Assembly: GCA_002454505.1 (NCBI GenBank)
Contig: DKJA01000018.1
Location: 16,237-80,236, forward strand
Reading direction: 5' to 3'
DNA from: Oxalobacteraceae bacterium UBA6704
Lineage (GTDB): Bacteria; Pseudomonadota; Gammaproteobacteria; Burkholderiales; Burkholderiaceae_D
DNA: 64,000 nt
Positions within the stretch are counted from its first letter, which is position 1; each line of letters begins with the position of its first letter. Shown piece by piece: positions 23,864 to 33,284 of this stretch. The translations under genes were made by a program, and so were the position numbers. The notes beneath the pieces are model-generated. The model was given only the letters and a program-made list of their open reading frames with translations, was not told where the DNA came from and did not search any database.

Positions 23864-26017
23864 CTAGAAGTTCGTCACCACGCGCAGCATCACCGTGCGC
23901 GGATCGCCCAGCGGCAGCACGTTGTTGCTCAACACGCCCGCATAGTAATCGCGGTCGAACAGGTTCTTCACGCTGAGCGTCACACGGTAGCGCGCAGCCT
24001 GGTAACTGAGGTTCGCATCGACCGCCGTGTAGCCAGGCACCACGTACGACACGGAAGGCCCGGACTTCTCGCTCTCGTAGCGCGCGCCGATGCCGCCGCC
24101 CAAGCCCGTCAGCACGCCGGAGCGGAAGCGATAGTTGGCCCACAGGCTGCCGCTGCGGCGCGGCACGTTCAGCAGGCGCTTGCCCACGGTGCCGCCATTG
24201 TCCTCGGTGACCACGGCATCGATGACGGCCAGCGCCGCCTGCACGTCCCAGCCGTTGCGCAGGTCGGCACCGACTTCCGCCTCGAAGCCGCGGGTCTGTT
24301 CCTCACCCGTCTGCACCTGCGCGCTCGGCAGGATCGCGATGTGCTCTTCGTTCGGATCGGCGGTGGTGACGTTGCGGCGCTTCAGGTCATACACCGCCAC
24401 GCCGCCCGTGATGCGGCCATTGTCGAACTCGAACTTGGCGCCGATCTCGGCCTGCTTGCCCTCCTCCGGCTGGAACTGCACGCCGAAGAAATCGCTGCCG
24501 CTGACGGGCAGGAACGACGTGGCGTAGCTGACATATGGCGAGATATGCGGCGTCAGGCGGTACAGCAGGGCCACGCTGCCCGTGTTGGCGTTGTCGCGCA
24601 GCTCCGACGTGGTGTTGGCCAGCTCGTTGTACAGCGTGTTCTTGATGCGGTCGTGGCGCAGCGCGAGGCTCAGGTTCAGCTGCTCGGTGAGCGCCACCTG
24701 GTCGCGCAGGTACAGCGCCGCGTACGACACCTTGGTGGTGGTCTGGCTGTTCGGCGTGGCGGGGCACGTGTAGTCCTGGTGGTACACAGGATTGAAGATG
24801 TCAATCGCCGGCAAGCGGCAACTGGTGGCGCCGTAGCGGACGTTGTCGCTGTTCAGGTCCAGCCCCGCCAGCACCGTGTGGCGCATGCCGGCCACGTCGA
24901 AGGCCCGCTCCAGGTAGGTGTCCAGCGCCACGTTATGGCCATGCACGTCCTGCATCGAACCGCTGCGGCTTTGCGTCCTTTCGTCGGCCGCGAGCGCGCC
25001 CAGCGACACGAAGCGGCCGTCGACATCCATGTCCAGCCAGCGGAAGTTCTGCCCCAGTTTCCAGCCCGTGTCATAGCGGTGCACCAGGCTGTAGCCCAGC
25101 GTCGCCTGCTTCGAGTGATAAGGGCCGAAGCCCGGCTCGCCGTTGAACTGGTCGCGGTCGAACGCGCCGTTTTTATTCGGCAGCAGCGTGCCCTTCACCG
25201 GCGCGCCCTGGTTGCGCAGGTATTCGCGCTTGCTGTACGACGACAGGATGGTGAAGTCGGTGTTCGGGCCGAAGTCCAGCGACACGGACGGCGCGATGTA
25301 GCGCTTGTTGAAGTACACCTGGTCGATCGGATCGTCCTGGTTCGACCACATGCCGTTGATGCGTACGGCGGCCTTGCCGGTTTCGTTGAGCGGGCGGCCC
25401 AAGTCGAAGTCGACCTGCTTGAAGTTGTCGGTGCCGTAGGTGGCCCCCAGCTGGTTAAACGCTTCGGCGCGCGGCCGCTTGCTGACCATGTTCACCAGCC
25501 CGCCCGGCTGCACGAGGCCGAAGTTGATCGATGCCGGGCCTTTGAGGATCTCGATGCGCTCGACACCGAACACGTCCTGCCCCACCCACTGGTTCTGGCC
25601 CCGTTTCAGGCCATCGATGTACAGCGATTCGGAAGCGCGCTGGCCGCGGATGATGAAATCGTCCCAGCCGCGCCGGCCCCAGCTGCCCGCGGCGACGCCG
25701 GCACTGCTTTGCAGCGCCTCGGCCACCGTTGTGACGGCGCGCGCATCGAGCAGGTCGCGCGTCAGCACGCTCACCGATTGCGGCGTCTCCAGCAGCGACA
25801 GGTCGGACTTGGTGCTGCTGCCGGCGCGGCGCGCGGCGAATCCCTGGTCTTCCTCACGCTCGCCCGAGACTTCGACGACCTGCATCGTGGGCTCGGTGGG
25901 TTGGGACGGCTGGGCGGGTTGGCTATCGGTGGCGGCGTGGGCCGCGCCGAAAAACGGCATGCAGGCGAGGACGAAGGCGTGGAGAGGACGGGGAGCGGGG
26001 AGCAGACACTTGGGCAT
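23864..26017 (-). CDS. TonB-dependent siderophore receptor
   Basis: The 717-residue outer-membrane receptor has a signal peptide (about 1-28, ...GAAHA), a TonB-box-like MQVVEVSG after it, a plug domain with SVSVLTRDLLDARAV and RIEILKGPASINFGLVQPGGLVNMVSKRP, and a 22-strand barrel ending in Phe (RVVTNF). The plug wording is that of the siderophore receptor subfamily (FhuA/Fiu/FoxA group). A 15/19 match to the Fur box lies 20-38 bases upstream, so iron repression is expected. The substrate (a hydroxamate, catecholate or xenosiderophore) cannot be told; no siderophore synthesis genes are nearby. Confidence 0.92.
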   Translation of the reverse strand: MPKCLLPAPRPLHAFVLACMPFFGAAHAATDSQPAQPSQPTEPTMQVVEVSGEREEDQGFAARRAGSSTKSDLSLLETPQSVSVLTRDLLDARAVTTVAEALQSSAGVAAGSWGRRGWDDFIIRGQRASESLYIDGLKRGQNQWVGQDVFGVERIEILKGPASINFGLVQPGGLVNMVSKRPRAEAFNQLGATYGTDNFKQVDFDLGRPLNETGKAAVRINGMWSNQDDPIDQVYFNKRYIAPSVSLDFGPNTDFTILSSYSKREYLRNQGAPVKGTLLPNKNGAFDRDQFNGEPGFGPYHSKQATLGYSLVHRYDTGWKLGQNFRWLDMDVDGRFVSLGALAADERTQSRSGSMQDVHGHNVALDTYLERAFDVAGMRHTVLAGLDLNSDNVRYGATSCRLPAIDIFNPVYHQDYTCPATPNSQTTTKVSYAALYLRDQVALTEQLNLSLALRHDRIKNTLYNELANTTSELRDNANTGSVALLYRLTPHISPYVSYATSFLPVSGSDFFGVQFQPEEGKQAEIGAKFEFDNGRITGGVAVYDLKRRNVTTADPNEEHIAILPSAQVQTGEEQTRGFEAEVGADLRNGWDVQAALAVIDAVVTEDNGGTVGKRLLNVPRRSGSLWANYRFRSGVLTGLGGGIGARYESEKSGPSVSYVVPGYTAVDANLSYQAARYRVTLSVKNLFDRDYYAGVLSNNVLPLGDPRTVMLRVVTNF

Positions 26018-26036
26018 TGAACCGATGACCTTACAT

Positions 26037-26055
26037 GAGAACGAGTCTCATTATC
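26037..26055 (-). promoter_or_regulatory. Fur box upstream of siderophore receptor
   Basis: Read on the minus strand, GATAATGAGACTCGTTCTC matches 15 of 19 positions of the classical Fur consensus. It lies 20-38 bases ahead of the receptor's ATG, where it would cover the promoter or transcription start. Confidence 0.75.
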
Positions 26056-26122
26056 GTTCACAAGTGAACTATTCAACACTCCCATAAGGGAGGGGTGGGT
26101 GTCACGGTAGCCCCTGCCCTGG

Positions 26123-26368
26123 TCACTCCAGTTTGACGCCGTCGACTTCGATCAGCCGGTCCAGACGCAGCGTGTCACCGCTATCCAGCGACAGATAATC
26201 CGCGCCGCTGCGGGCGAAGACATCGGTGATGACGGCGCTGACGGTTGCCGCATTACCGGCGTCGTCGCGGTAGACGATCGGCACCGGCTTGCGGCTGGTC
26301 GCGTGGATTTCCAGCAGGTCGTGGAAGTCGCAGCTGATTGGGTGGTAGGTGGATGCGTGGTCGGTCAT
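26123..26368 (-). CDS. Rho-binding antiterminator (Rof)-like protein
   Basis: The 81-residue protein opens with YHPISCDFHDLLEIHAT and ends with LSLDSGDTLRLDRLIEVDG. This is the Sm-like Rof pattern, in which a YxPIxCxxxDxLE start and an LRLDxI strand are conserved. Rof binds the primary RNA site of Rho and damps Rho-dependent termination, so a role in global transcription control is likely but not proven here. It stands alone downstream of an unresolved 270-bp stretch (26369-26640) in which no frame stands out as real. Confidence 0.75.
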   Translation of the reverse strand: MTDHASTYHPISCDFHDLLEIHATSRKPVPIVYRDDAGNAATVSAVITDVFARSGADYLSLDSGDTLRLDRLIEVDGVKLE

Positions 26369-26640
26369 GGTGGCTCCTTGCTTGGGCGGTCAGGCGATGG
26401 TACGCCGGAAGTGACTGCCGCGTTACCCGCCGGCGAACGACGCGCCCGGCCTCGGTAACCTTGACGGAAAACGATGCCTCGAGCGATTCGGTGGTGACCG
26501 GCCGCACGAGCTCCTCCGCCGTCCATGGGCCGAAGTGGACGAACGTTCCGACGCCCCAATGTGCGCTTGCCACGGCCCGGTCGCCCGATACGCAAACTGT
26601 CGTCGCACGACGTGCTTTCGCTGACGTCTGTCGGGAACTG

Positions 26641-27390
26641 TCAGGCACCTACGCTTGCTGTGAACCGTAGAGCATCCTCCGCAATCTCGTTCATCGACAC
26701 TGCCACCCCTCCCCTGTAGTCGATCGCGAACAGTCGGCCTAATCCGCCGGGACCCACTGCCCAGAAGAGCGGCGCCTGGCAACGCCCCAAGGCTTGCCAT
26801 TTCCGATACGCGTTGACGGCGCGGCTGTCCGCAGGCTCGGCATCAGTCTCGCCGTCGCGACAGGCCACAGCCATGAATTCGATGAGCTTATCGACTTCCC
26901 GTCTGGTCCTCTTTATCTCCCCAGCCACCGCCATGGTATCGCCATCGTCCTCCCGGTACGCGACAAGGTCGAACGCCCAGTCCTTCGATTGCATGCCCAG
27001 ACGCCCGGCGGGCCAACCATATTGCACATGCAGGCGGGCCAGAGTGGCCACGGTGATAATCGGCTCGAGCGCGAGATTGATTGGGCGCGGCCGCACGGCC
27101 TTCGGACCGCACTCCCAAAAAATGACTTCCTGGACCTTGCTGCGTGGCGCGCGCAAGCGGCCGCCATGGTCCGAGCGGACAAGGCCGCTATCAAGCCCCG
27201 TCATGAACCACTCGGCGTCAAAAGCATCGAGGCGGTATGTCGGGCGAAAACCCTCGACGCCGTATTGGCGCCTCGGATCATGCGCGTATTCGGGCAGCCA
27301 CACGTCCAGCAAGCGTCGCCGGAATTCTTCGAGCGGACCATCTCCAACGCCAGTGAAGTGCGCTTCATCATGCTTCATCGGAACGCCCAT
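26641..27390 (-). CDS. Uncharacterised protein with restriction-endonuclease-fold-like motif
   Basis: About 249 residues if translation starts at the ATG at 27390; an ATG four codons later is equally possible, and neither has a clear ribosome site. The family was not recognised. The stretch WAFDLVAYREDD followed 14 residues later by VAGEIKRTRREVDKL resembles the D...ExK core of PD-(D/E)XK nucleases, and the N-terminal half holds WFMTGLDSGLVRSDHGG. It has no signal peptide or membrane helix. It lies between the Rof-like gene and mutS in a stretch with less extreme GC and no partner methylase, so it could be a horizontally acquired orphan. Confidence 0.55.
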   Translation of the reverse strand: MGVPMKHDEAHFTGVGDGPLEEFRRRLLDVWLPEYAHDPRRQYGVEGFRPTYRLDAFDAEWFMTGLDSGLVRSDHGGRLRAPRSKVQEVIFWECGPKAVRPRPINLALEPIITVATLARLHVQYGWPAGRLGMQSKDWAFDLVAYREDDGDTMAVAGEIKRTRREVDKLIEFMAVACRDGETDAEPADSRAVNAYRKWQALGRCQAPLFWAVGPGGLGRLFAIDYRGGVAVSMNEIAEDALRFTASVGA

Positions 27391-27820
27391 GACCGTGGCG
27401 ATCTTCCAGCCGTGCGTGAACAGTGAAGTCCGGATTCCGCCAATGGATCCTGGCGATCGCGCAGACGTTTTTCTGGAAATTGTCCCGGCTCTGCAACTTT
27501 GGCAAATGGGAGTCAGCAAACGTGGGCATGGCAACCTATTCAAGAAAGAAGGATAAAGCCGCTCGCAGCGAATTTGCCATCATATACCGCCGATGCATCG
27601 AAGCTTGGCCGCTATGGCAAGGACAGCCATGCTGTGATCATGGAGATCCTGGGTGCGAACGAGCGCCAGTACCACGTGGCAGCTGGAAAGGCCCATCGGA
27701 GTCGACAAGGACCGGATGGAGCACATTACACGCCCCCGCCGCCTGCCAAAAACACAAACCCTCCCCCCAAACCGGGTAAAATGCACGCCCATCCGCCCCG
27801 CATCCAGCCGCACCGAACAC
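27391..27820. other. Intergenic stretch upstream of mutS
   Basis: No convincing gene, repeat or terminator is seen in these 430 bases. Open frames exist on both strands but have no recognisable product and no ribosome site. The lower GC near 27480-27600 suits promoter DNA for mutS or for the opposite-strand orphan. Confidence 0.4.
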
Positions 27821-30493
27821 ATGAACGCCCCAGCCGAAATCAACGCCGCCGCCGTCAAGAACAGCCCTGCCGAAAAGGTCACCCCAATGATGCAGCAATA
27901 CCTGCGCATCAAGGGCGAACACCCGTCGATGCTGGTGTTTTACCGCATGGGCGACTTCTATGAGCTGTTCTACGACGATGCCGAAAAAGCGTCGCGCGTG
28001 CTCGGCATCACGCTGACCGCACGCGGTCATGCGAACGGCGTGCCGATCAAGATGGCCGGCGTGCCGTTCCATTCTCTGGACGGCTACCTGGCCAAGCTGG
28101 TCAAGCTGGGCGAGTCGTGCGCGATCTGCGAGCAGATCGGCGATCCGGCGCTGTCCAAGGGGCCGGTCGAACGCAAGGTGGTGCGCATCGTCACGCCCGG
28201 CACGCTGACCGATTCGGACCTGCTGCCGGAAAAATCGGAGCGTCCGCTGCTGGCGATGGCCATGCTCACGCAGCGCAAGAACGTCACGGCCGGCCTGGCG
28301 TGGCTGTCGCTTGCATCCGGCAGCCTGAAGCTGATGGAGTTCTCCGGCGACCAGCGCAGCGTCAACGCGCGCCTGCAGCAGGAGCTGGAACGCATTGTGC
28401 CCGCCGAGGTGCTGCGCGCCGATGGCGGCGACCTGTTCGACGAGATCACCACCTGCCACGTCAACCAGGTGCCGGAATGGCACTTCGACGTTGTTCACGG
28501 CCACAAGTCGCTGCTGGACCAGCTGGGCGTGGCCACGCTGACCGGCTTCGGTGCGGAAGGCATGGGGCCCGCGTTCGGCGCGGCCGGCGCGCTGCTGCGT
28601 TATGCGCTGTCCACGCAGGGCCGCGGCCTGCAGCACGTGAAGAGCCTCGCTTGCGAAAACGAATCCGAGTTCATCGGCCTCGATGCCGCCACGCGCCGCA
28701 ACCTGGAGCTGACGGAAACCATCCGCGGCCAGGAGTCGCCGACGCTGTTCTCGCTGCTGGACCACTGCCGCACGGCGATGGGTTCGCGCCTGCTGCGCCA
28801 CTGGCTGCACCATGCGCGGCGCGACCAGGCGGTGGCGCGCGGCCGCCACGATGCCATCGCGGCGCTGATGCAGGATGACGCCACCGGCTCGCTCGGCTTC
28901 CACCTGCAGCAGGTGCCGGACGTGGAACGCATCACCACGCGCATCGCGCTGCTGACGGCCCGCCCGCGCGACCTGGCCGGCCTGCGCGACGGCCTGCAGC
29001 AGTTGCCGAAGCTGCAGCATGCGCTGGAACGCGTGCTCGATCTCGACAGCGCCGACAGCCTGCTGCACAAGATCCACCGCCAGTTGCAGACGCCGGATGC
29101 CTGCGTCGACCTGCTGGTGCGCGCCGTGATGCCGGAGCCGGCCACGATGGTGCGCGACGGCGGCGTCATTGCGCGCGGTTTCGATGCGGAGCTCGACGAG
29201 CTGCGCGGCCTGTCCGAGAACGCCGGCCAGTACCTGGTCGACCTGGAGACGCGCGAACGCGAGCGCACCGGCATCGCCAACCTGCGCGTCGAGTACAACC
29301 GCGTGCACGGCTTCTACATCGAAGTCACCAACGGCCAGGCCGACAAGGTGCCGGACGATTACCGCCGCCGCCAGACGCTGAAGAACTGCGAACGCTACAT
29401 CACGCCGGAACTGAAAGCGTTCGAAGACAAGGCGCTGTCCGCGCAGGACCGTGCGCTGGCCCGCGAGAAGGTCCTCTACGAACAGCTGCTGGCCGACCTG
29501 GCGCCGCACATCGTCACGCTGCAGACGATCGCGCAGGGCATCGCGCAAATCGACACGCTGACGGCACTGACCGATCACGCGCTGCGCAACAACTGGTGCG
29601 CGCCGCAGCTGGTGGCCGAGGCCTGCATCGACATCCGCGAAGGCCGCCACCCGGTGGTGGAAAACCAGATCGAGCGCTTCATCGCCAACGATGCGCGCCT
29701 GCTGGCCGATCGCCGCCTGCTGCTGATCACCGGCCCGAACATGGGCGGTAAATCCACCTTCATGCGCCAGGTTGCGTTGATCACACTGCTGGCATATGTG
29801 GGCAGCTACGTGCCGGCCGCCAGCGCGACGATCGGCCCGATCGACCGCGTGTTCACCCGCATCGGCGCCACCGACGACCTGGCCGGCGGCCGCTCCACGT
29901 TCATGGTGGAGATGACGGAAGCGGCGTCGATCCTGAACGGCGCCACCGAACACTCGCTGGTGCTGATGGATGAAATCGGCCGCGGTACGTCGACGTTCGA
30001 CGGCCTCGCGCTGGCGTGGGCCATCGCGCGCCACCTGATCGACACGAGCCGCAGCTTCACGCTGTTCGCCACCCACTACTTCGAACTGACGCAGCTGCCG
30101 GAGAGCCATCCGACGGCGGCCAACGTGCACCTGTCCGCCGTGGAGCACAAGGACAGCATCGTATTCCTGCACGCGGTGCAGGACGGCCCGGCATCGCAGA
30201 GCTACGGCCTGCAGGTGGCGCAGCTGGCCGGCGTGCCGCAGACGGTAATCAAGGCGGCGCGCAAGCACCTGGCCCGCCTGGAAGCGCAGGCGCTGGAGAC
30301 GACGCCGCAGCTGGATCTGTTTGCCGTGCCGTCGGCCGAGGCGAACGACGACGAGCCGGCGCCGGCGGCACCGGCGGACAACCCGCAACTGCGCGAGCTG
30401 CTCGACGCGCTGGACGATCTCGATCCGGATGCGCTGTCGCCGCGCGAAGCGCTGGAGCGCCTGTACCAGCTGAAGCGCCTCGCCCCGGCATGA
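27821..30493 (+). CDS. mutS: DNA mismatch repair protein MutS
   Basis: This 890-residue protein recognises mispaired bases and short loops and recruits MutL. The mismatch-reading motif is GDFYELF (Phe46-Tyr47-Glu48). Connector, lever and clamp domains follow, and the C-terminal ATPase has Walker A GPNMGGKST (near 638) with the downstream MDEIGRGTSTFDG Walker B. The extended C-terminus (LDALDDLDPDALSPREALERLYQLK) is the usual tetramerisation tail. The chosen ATG gives the family-typical N-terminus; no strong ribosome site precedes it. The stop overlaps the next start (ATGATG). Confidence 0.97.
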   Translation: MNAPAEINAAAVKNSPAEKVTPMMQQYLRIKGEHPSMLVFYRMGDFYELFYDDAEKASRVLGITLTARGHANGVPIKMAGVPFHSLDGYLAKLVKLGESCAICEQIGDPALSKGPVERKVVRIVTPGTLTDSDLLPEKSERPLLAMAMLTQRKNVTAGLAWLSLASGSLKLMEFSGDQRSVNARLQQELERIVPAEVLRADGGDLFDEITTCHVNQVPEWHFDVVHGHKSLLDQLGVATLTGFGAEGMGPAFGAAGALLRYALSTQGRGLQHVKSLACENESEFIGLDAATRRNLELTETIRGQESPTLFSLLDHCRTAMGSRLLRHWLHHARRDQAVARGRHDAIAALMQDDATGSLGFHLQQVPDVERITTRIALLTARPRDLAGLRDGLQQLPKLQHALERVLDLDSADSLLHKIHRQLQTPDACVDLLVRAVMPEPATMVRDGGVIARGFDAELDELRGLSENAGQYLVDLETRERERTGIANLRVEYNRVHGFYIEVTNGQADKVPDDYRRRQTLKNCERYITPELKAFEDKALSAQDRALAREKVLYEQLLADLAPHIVTLQTIAQGIAQIDTLTALTDHALRNNWCAPQLVAEACIDIREGRHPVVENQIERFIANDARLLADRRLLLITGPNMGGKSTFMRQVALITLLAYVGSYVPAASATIGPIDRVFTRIGATDDLAGGRSTFMVEMTEAASILNGATEHSLVLMDEIGRGTSTFDGLALAWAIARHLIDTSRSFTLFATHYFELTQLPESHPTAANVHLSAVEHKDSIVFLHAVQDGPASQSYGLQVAQLAGVPQTVIKAARKHLARLEAQALETTPQLDLFAVPSAEANDDEPAPAAPADNPQLRELLDALDDLDPDALSPREALERLYQLKRLAPA

Positions 30494-31473
30494 TGCGCCG
30501 CGCCGGCCTGGCCTGCGTGCTGATCGGCGCCCTGGCGGGTGCCGCGGCATGGGCCGCGCCGGCCAAAGATAAAAGCTTCGAGTTCGCCGTCATCGGCCAC
30601 ACCTTCCCCGGCGAGTCGGGCGACGAAGACCTGCAGCGCACGCTGGTCCGCGCCGGCAAGGAGAAACCGGCGTTCGTCATCGCGGCCGGTATCAAGTCCG
30701 TCAACGAACCGTGCAGCGACAGGCTGTACCTGCAGCGGCGCGGCCTGCTGCAGGAATCGGCGCGGCCGCTGGTGCTCGTGCTGGCCGGCAGCGACTGGAC
30801 CGACTGCCGCAACTCGGCCGGCCGCTCCAATGCGATCGAACGGCTGAACCGCATCCGCGAAATCTACTTCGACGGGCAGGAGGCGCTGGGCGCGAAAAAA
30901 CTGGATGTGAGCCGCCAGTCGACCATCCGCAAGTTCCGCAGCTATGCGGAGAACGCCCATTGGGAACAGGACGGCGTGCTGTTCGCAACGCTCAATCTCC
31001 CCGCTCGCAACAACCACTTCCTGCCCGAGGCGGGCCGCAACAGCGAGTACGAGGACAGGCTCGTCGCCAACCGCGCCTGGTTGCAGCGGCTGTTCGGCCT
31101 GGCCAAGCGGCGCAAGCTGGAAGGCCTCGTGCTGTTTTCCGATGGCGACGTGCGCGTGCACGCGGAGCCGGGTTTCTCGCTGCCGGCAGTGTTCTCGGCG
31201 AAGCAGGACGGCTTTGCCGAAACGCGCCGGCTGGTACGCACGCTGGCCGAGAAATACCAGGGCAAGGTGCTGCTGGTCGATACGAATGTCGAGCGCGATG
31301 CGAAGGTGGAGGACCAGCCGGGCACCGTCACATGGCACGGCAACCTGGGACACGTGACGTTTGCCGGCGAGTGGAACGTGGTGCGCGTGGCGCCGGGCGG
31401 CAAGCAGCTGTTTGCGGTGCCCTCAGCCGTACCCGCCAAAGACAACGGGCAGCCGAAACTGCCCGTCAAATAA
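30490..31473 (+). CDS. Exported protein of unknown function after mutS
   Basis: The 327-residue protein begins with a cleavable signal peptide (about 1-23, ...GAAAWAA). The mature part reads like a metallophosphoesterase-type alpha/beta fold: FEFAVIGHTFPGE at the start, VLVLAGSDWTDC in the middle and TVTWHGNLGHVTFAGEW near the end. The canonical metal-binding set is not complete enough to claim activity. It starts at the MutS stop (overlap of 4 bases, or 1 if the second ATG is used), so it is co-translated with mutS. That coupling to DNA repair is unusual for an exported protein. Confidence 0.7.
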   Translation: MMRRAGLACVLIGALAGAAAWAAPAKDKSFEFAVIGHTFPGESGDEDLQRTLVRAGKEKPAFVIAAGIKSVNEPCSDRLYLQRRGLLQESARPLVLVLAGSDWTDCRNSAGRSNAIERLNRIREIYFDGQEALGAKKLDVSRQSTIRKFRSYAENAHWEQDGVLFATLNLPARNNHFLPEAGRNSEYEDRLVANRAWLQRLFGLAKRRKLEGLVLFSDGDVRVHAEPGFSLPAVFSAKQDGFAETRRLVRTLAEKYQGKVLLVDTNVERDAKVEDQPGTVTWHGNLGHVTFAGEWNVVRVAPGGKQLFAVPSAVPAKDNGQPKLPVK

Positions 31474-31494
31474 GCCTGCTACTGCACAGCGATC

Positions 31495-32037
31495 CTAGTG
31501 GATCGGCTGGCTGCGGAAGTGGTCGCCTTCTTCGCCGTCGTCCTCGTCGTCGCCGTGGTGATGGCCGTGAGCGCCGTGCACGTGTTCGTGGGCGATTTCC
31601 TCGTCCGTGGCTTCGCGCACGTCCGCCACTTTCAGTTCGAAGCGCAGCGCCATGCCGGCCAGCGGATGGTTACCGTCCAGCACGACCTTGTCGTCGGCGA
31701 TGTCGGTCACCGTGAAGATCATCGCTTCTTCGTCGTTGTCGCCATCCGGCATGCCTTCGAACTGCATGCCCACTTCCAGCGGTTCCGGCAGGCGCGAGCG
31801 CGGCTCGACCTTGACCAGCGCCGGATCGTAGTCGCCGAATGCATCGTCCGGTTCGATCTGGATCGTGTTCGTGTAGCCGACGTCCTTGCCTTCCAGCTCT
31901 TCCTCGATCTTCGGCAGGGTGTTTTCGTAACCGCCGTGCAGGTACACCATCGGCTGGCTGCCGTCTTCGATCAGGTTGTTCTGAGCGTCGGACAGTTTGT
32001 ATTCCACGGTCACGACGGTGTTCTTCGCGATCTTCAT
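31495..32037 (-). CDS. slyD: SlyD-type FKBP peptidyl-prolyl isomerase with His/Asp-rich tail
   Basis: The 180-residue protein has an FKBP domain interrupted by the IF chaperone insert (about 65-130), as in SlyD. Near the N-terminus are VTVEYKLSDAQ and VYLHGGYENTLPKIEEELEG, then IQIEPDDAFGDYDP and the closing NHPLAGMALRFELKVADV. The last 35 residues are rich in His, Asp, Glu and Gly (HEHVHGAHGHHHGDDEDD), a metal-binding tail that in E. coli helps load nickel. Cytoplasmic folding helper and prolyl isomerase. A TATAAT on the minus strand (32074-32069) may be its -10. Confidence 0.9.
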   Translation of the reverse strand: MKIAKNTVVTVEYKLSDAQNNLIEDGSQPMVYLHGGYENTLPKIEEELEGKDVGYTNTIQIEPDDAFGDYDPALVKVEPRSRLPEPLEVGMQFEGMPDGDNDEEAMIFTVTDIADDKVVLDGNHPLAGMALRFELKVADVREATDEEIAHEHVHGAHGHHHGDDEDDGEEGDHFRSQPIH

Positions 32038-32121
32038 TGCGTTTCCTTTCTTGTATAAGCTGGTGCGGATTATACTCCGTGGCCGCAGGGGGCACCGCTG
32101 CCTTGATTGTTATAATGGGGG

Positions 32122-33252
32122 ATGAAAAAACCCGCCCCGCTCCGCCTTCTCGGCGACCTCACGCCCGCGCAATTCATGCGCGATTACTGGCACAAGAAAC
32201 CCCTGCTGATCCGGCAGGCCATCCCCGGCTTCCAGCCGCTGCTGCCGTTCGACGAACTGGCCGAACTGGCCACCAAGGACTACGTCGAATCGCGCCTCGT
32301 CGCCATGACCGACGGCGAATGGGACATGCAGCACGGCCCGCTGCAGGAACTGCCGCCGCGCACGCAGCGCGAGTGGACCATGCTGGTGCAGGGCGTCAAC
32401 CTGCAGAGCGATGCGGCCGATGCGCTGCTGCGCCAGTTCCGCTTCGTGCCGGATGCCCGGCTCGATGACCTGATGGTCAGCTTCGCCACCGATGGCGGCG
32501 GCGTCGGCCCCCACTTCGATTCCTACGACGTGTTCCTGCTGCAGGCGCAAGGCCAGCGCCGCTGGAAGATCGGCCCGCAGAAGGATCTGTCGATCATTGA
32601 AGGCCTGCCGTTGAAGATCCTGGCGAACTTCACGCCGGACGAGGAATTCGTGCTGGAACCGGGCGACATGCTGTACCTGCCGCCCCACTACGCGCACGAC
32701 GGCATCGCCATCGGCGACTGCCAGACGTATTCGATCGGCTTCCGCTCGCCTTCCTACCAGGAGCTGGGCGAAGCGTTCCTGCAGTTCATGGCCGACTCGA
32801 TCGACCTGCCGGGCCGCTATGCGGATCCGGACCTGGAAACGTCGAACAAGCCGGCCGAGATCCCGAAGCACATGCTGACGACGATCGCGGACGAGCTGAA
32901 CAAGATGCAGTTCACCGAGGACGACTTCACCATCTTCCTGGGCGAACACCTGTCCGAACCGAAGCACAATGTGTTCTTCACCGGTCCGGAAAAGCCGCTG
33001 ACGGCGGGCCGTTTCGAGCAATCGGCCAAGAAGAAAGGCGTGACGCTGTCGCGCAAGACGCAGATGCTGTACCGCGGCAAGAACGTGTTCATCAACGGCG
33101 AGTCGTTTGCCATCGGCCGGGCCGACAAGGTCGCGCTGGAAACGCTGGCCAACCAGCGTGCGCTGACAGGCAGCGAAGTGGCGGGCACCTCCGAAGACGT
33201 GATGGAAGCGCTGTACTCCTGGTACACCGACGGCTGGCTGCAACTGAACTGA
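32122..33252 (+). CDS. roxA: JmjC-type ribosomal oxygenase (RoxA/YcfD-like)
   Basis: The 376-residue cupin/JmjC Fe(II)/2-oxoglutarate dioxygenase belongs to the group that hydroxylates an arginine of ribosomal protein L16. It has the usual opening LTPAQFMRDYWHKKPLLIRQA, the metal motif HFDSYDVFLLQ (His about 131, Asp about 133), the distal His in HYAHDGIAIG, then a dimerisation/winged-helix C-terminal part. The length matches the family. TATAAT at 32111-32116 ends only 5 bases before the ATG, so the message may be almost leaderless. It is divergent from slyD. Confidence 0.88.
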   Translation: MKKPAPLRLLGDLTPAQFMRDYWHKKPLLIRQAIPGFQPLLPFDELAELATKDYVESRLVAMTDGEWDMQHGPLQELPPRTQREWTMLVQGVNLQSDAADALLRQFRFVPDARLDDLMVSFATDGGGVGPHFDSYDVFLLQAQGQRRWKIGPQKDLSIIEGLPLKILANFTPDEEFVLEPGDMLYLPPHYAHDGIAIGDCQTYSIGFRSPSYQELGEAFLQFMADSIDLPGRYADPDLETSNKPAEIPKHMLTTIADELNKMQFTEDDFTIFLGEHLSEPKHNVFFTGPEKPLTAGRFEQSAKKKGVTLSRKTQMLYRGKNVFINGESFAIGRADKVALETLANQRALTGSEVAGTSEDVMEALYSWYTDGWLQLN

Positions 33253-33284
33253 CCGAGCTGACTATATAAATAACAGGAGCGGCG

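Noticed and set aside
26253..26648. A 131-residue minus-strand frame overlapping the Rof-like gene
   Set aside because: It overlaps Rof in another frame, has no recognisable domain and no ribosome site; the region 26369-26640 remains unresolved.
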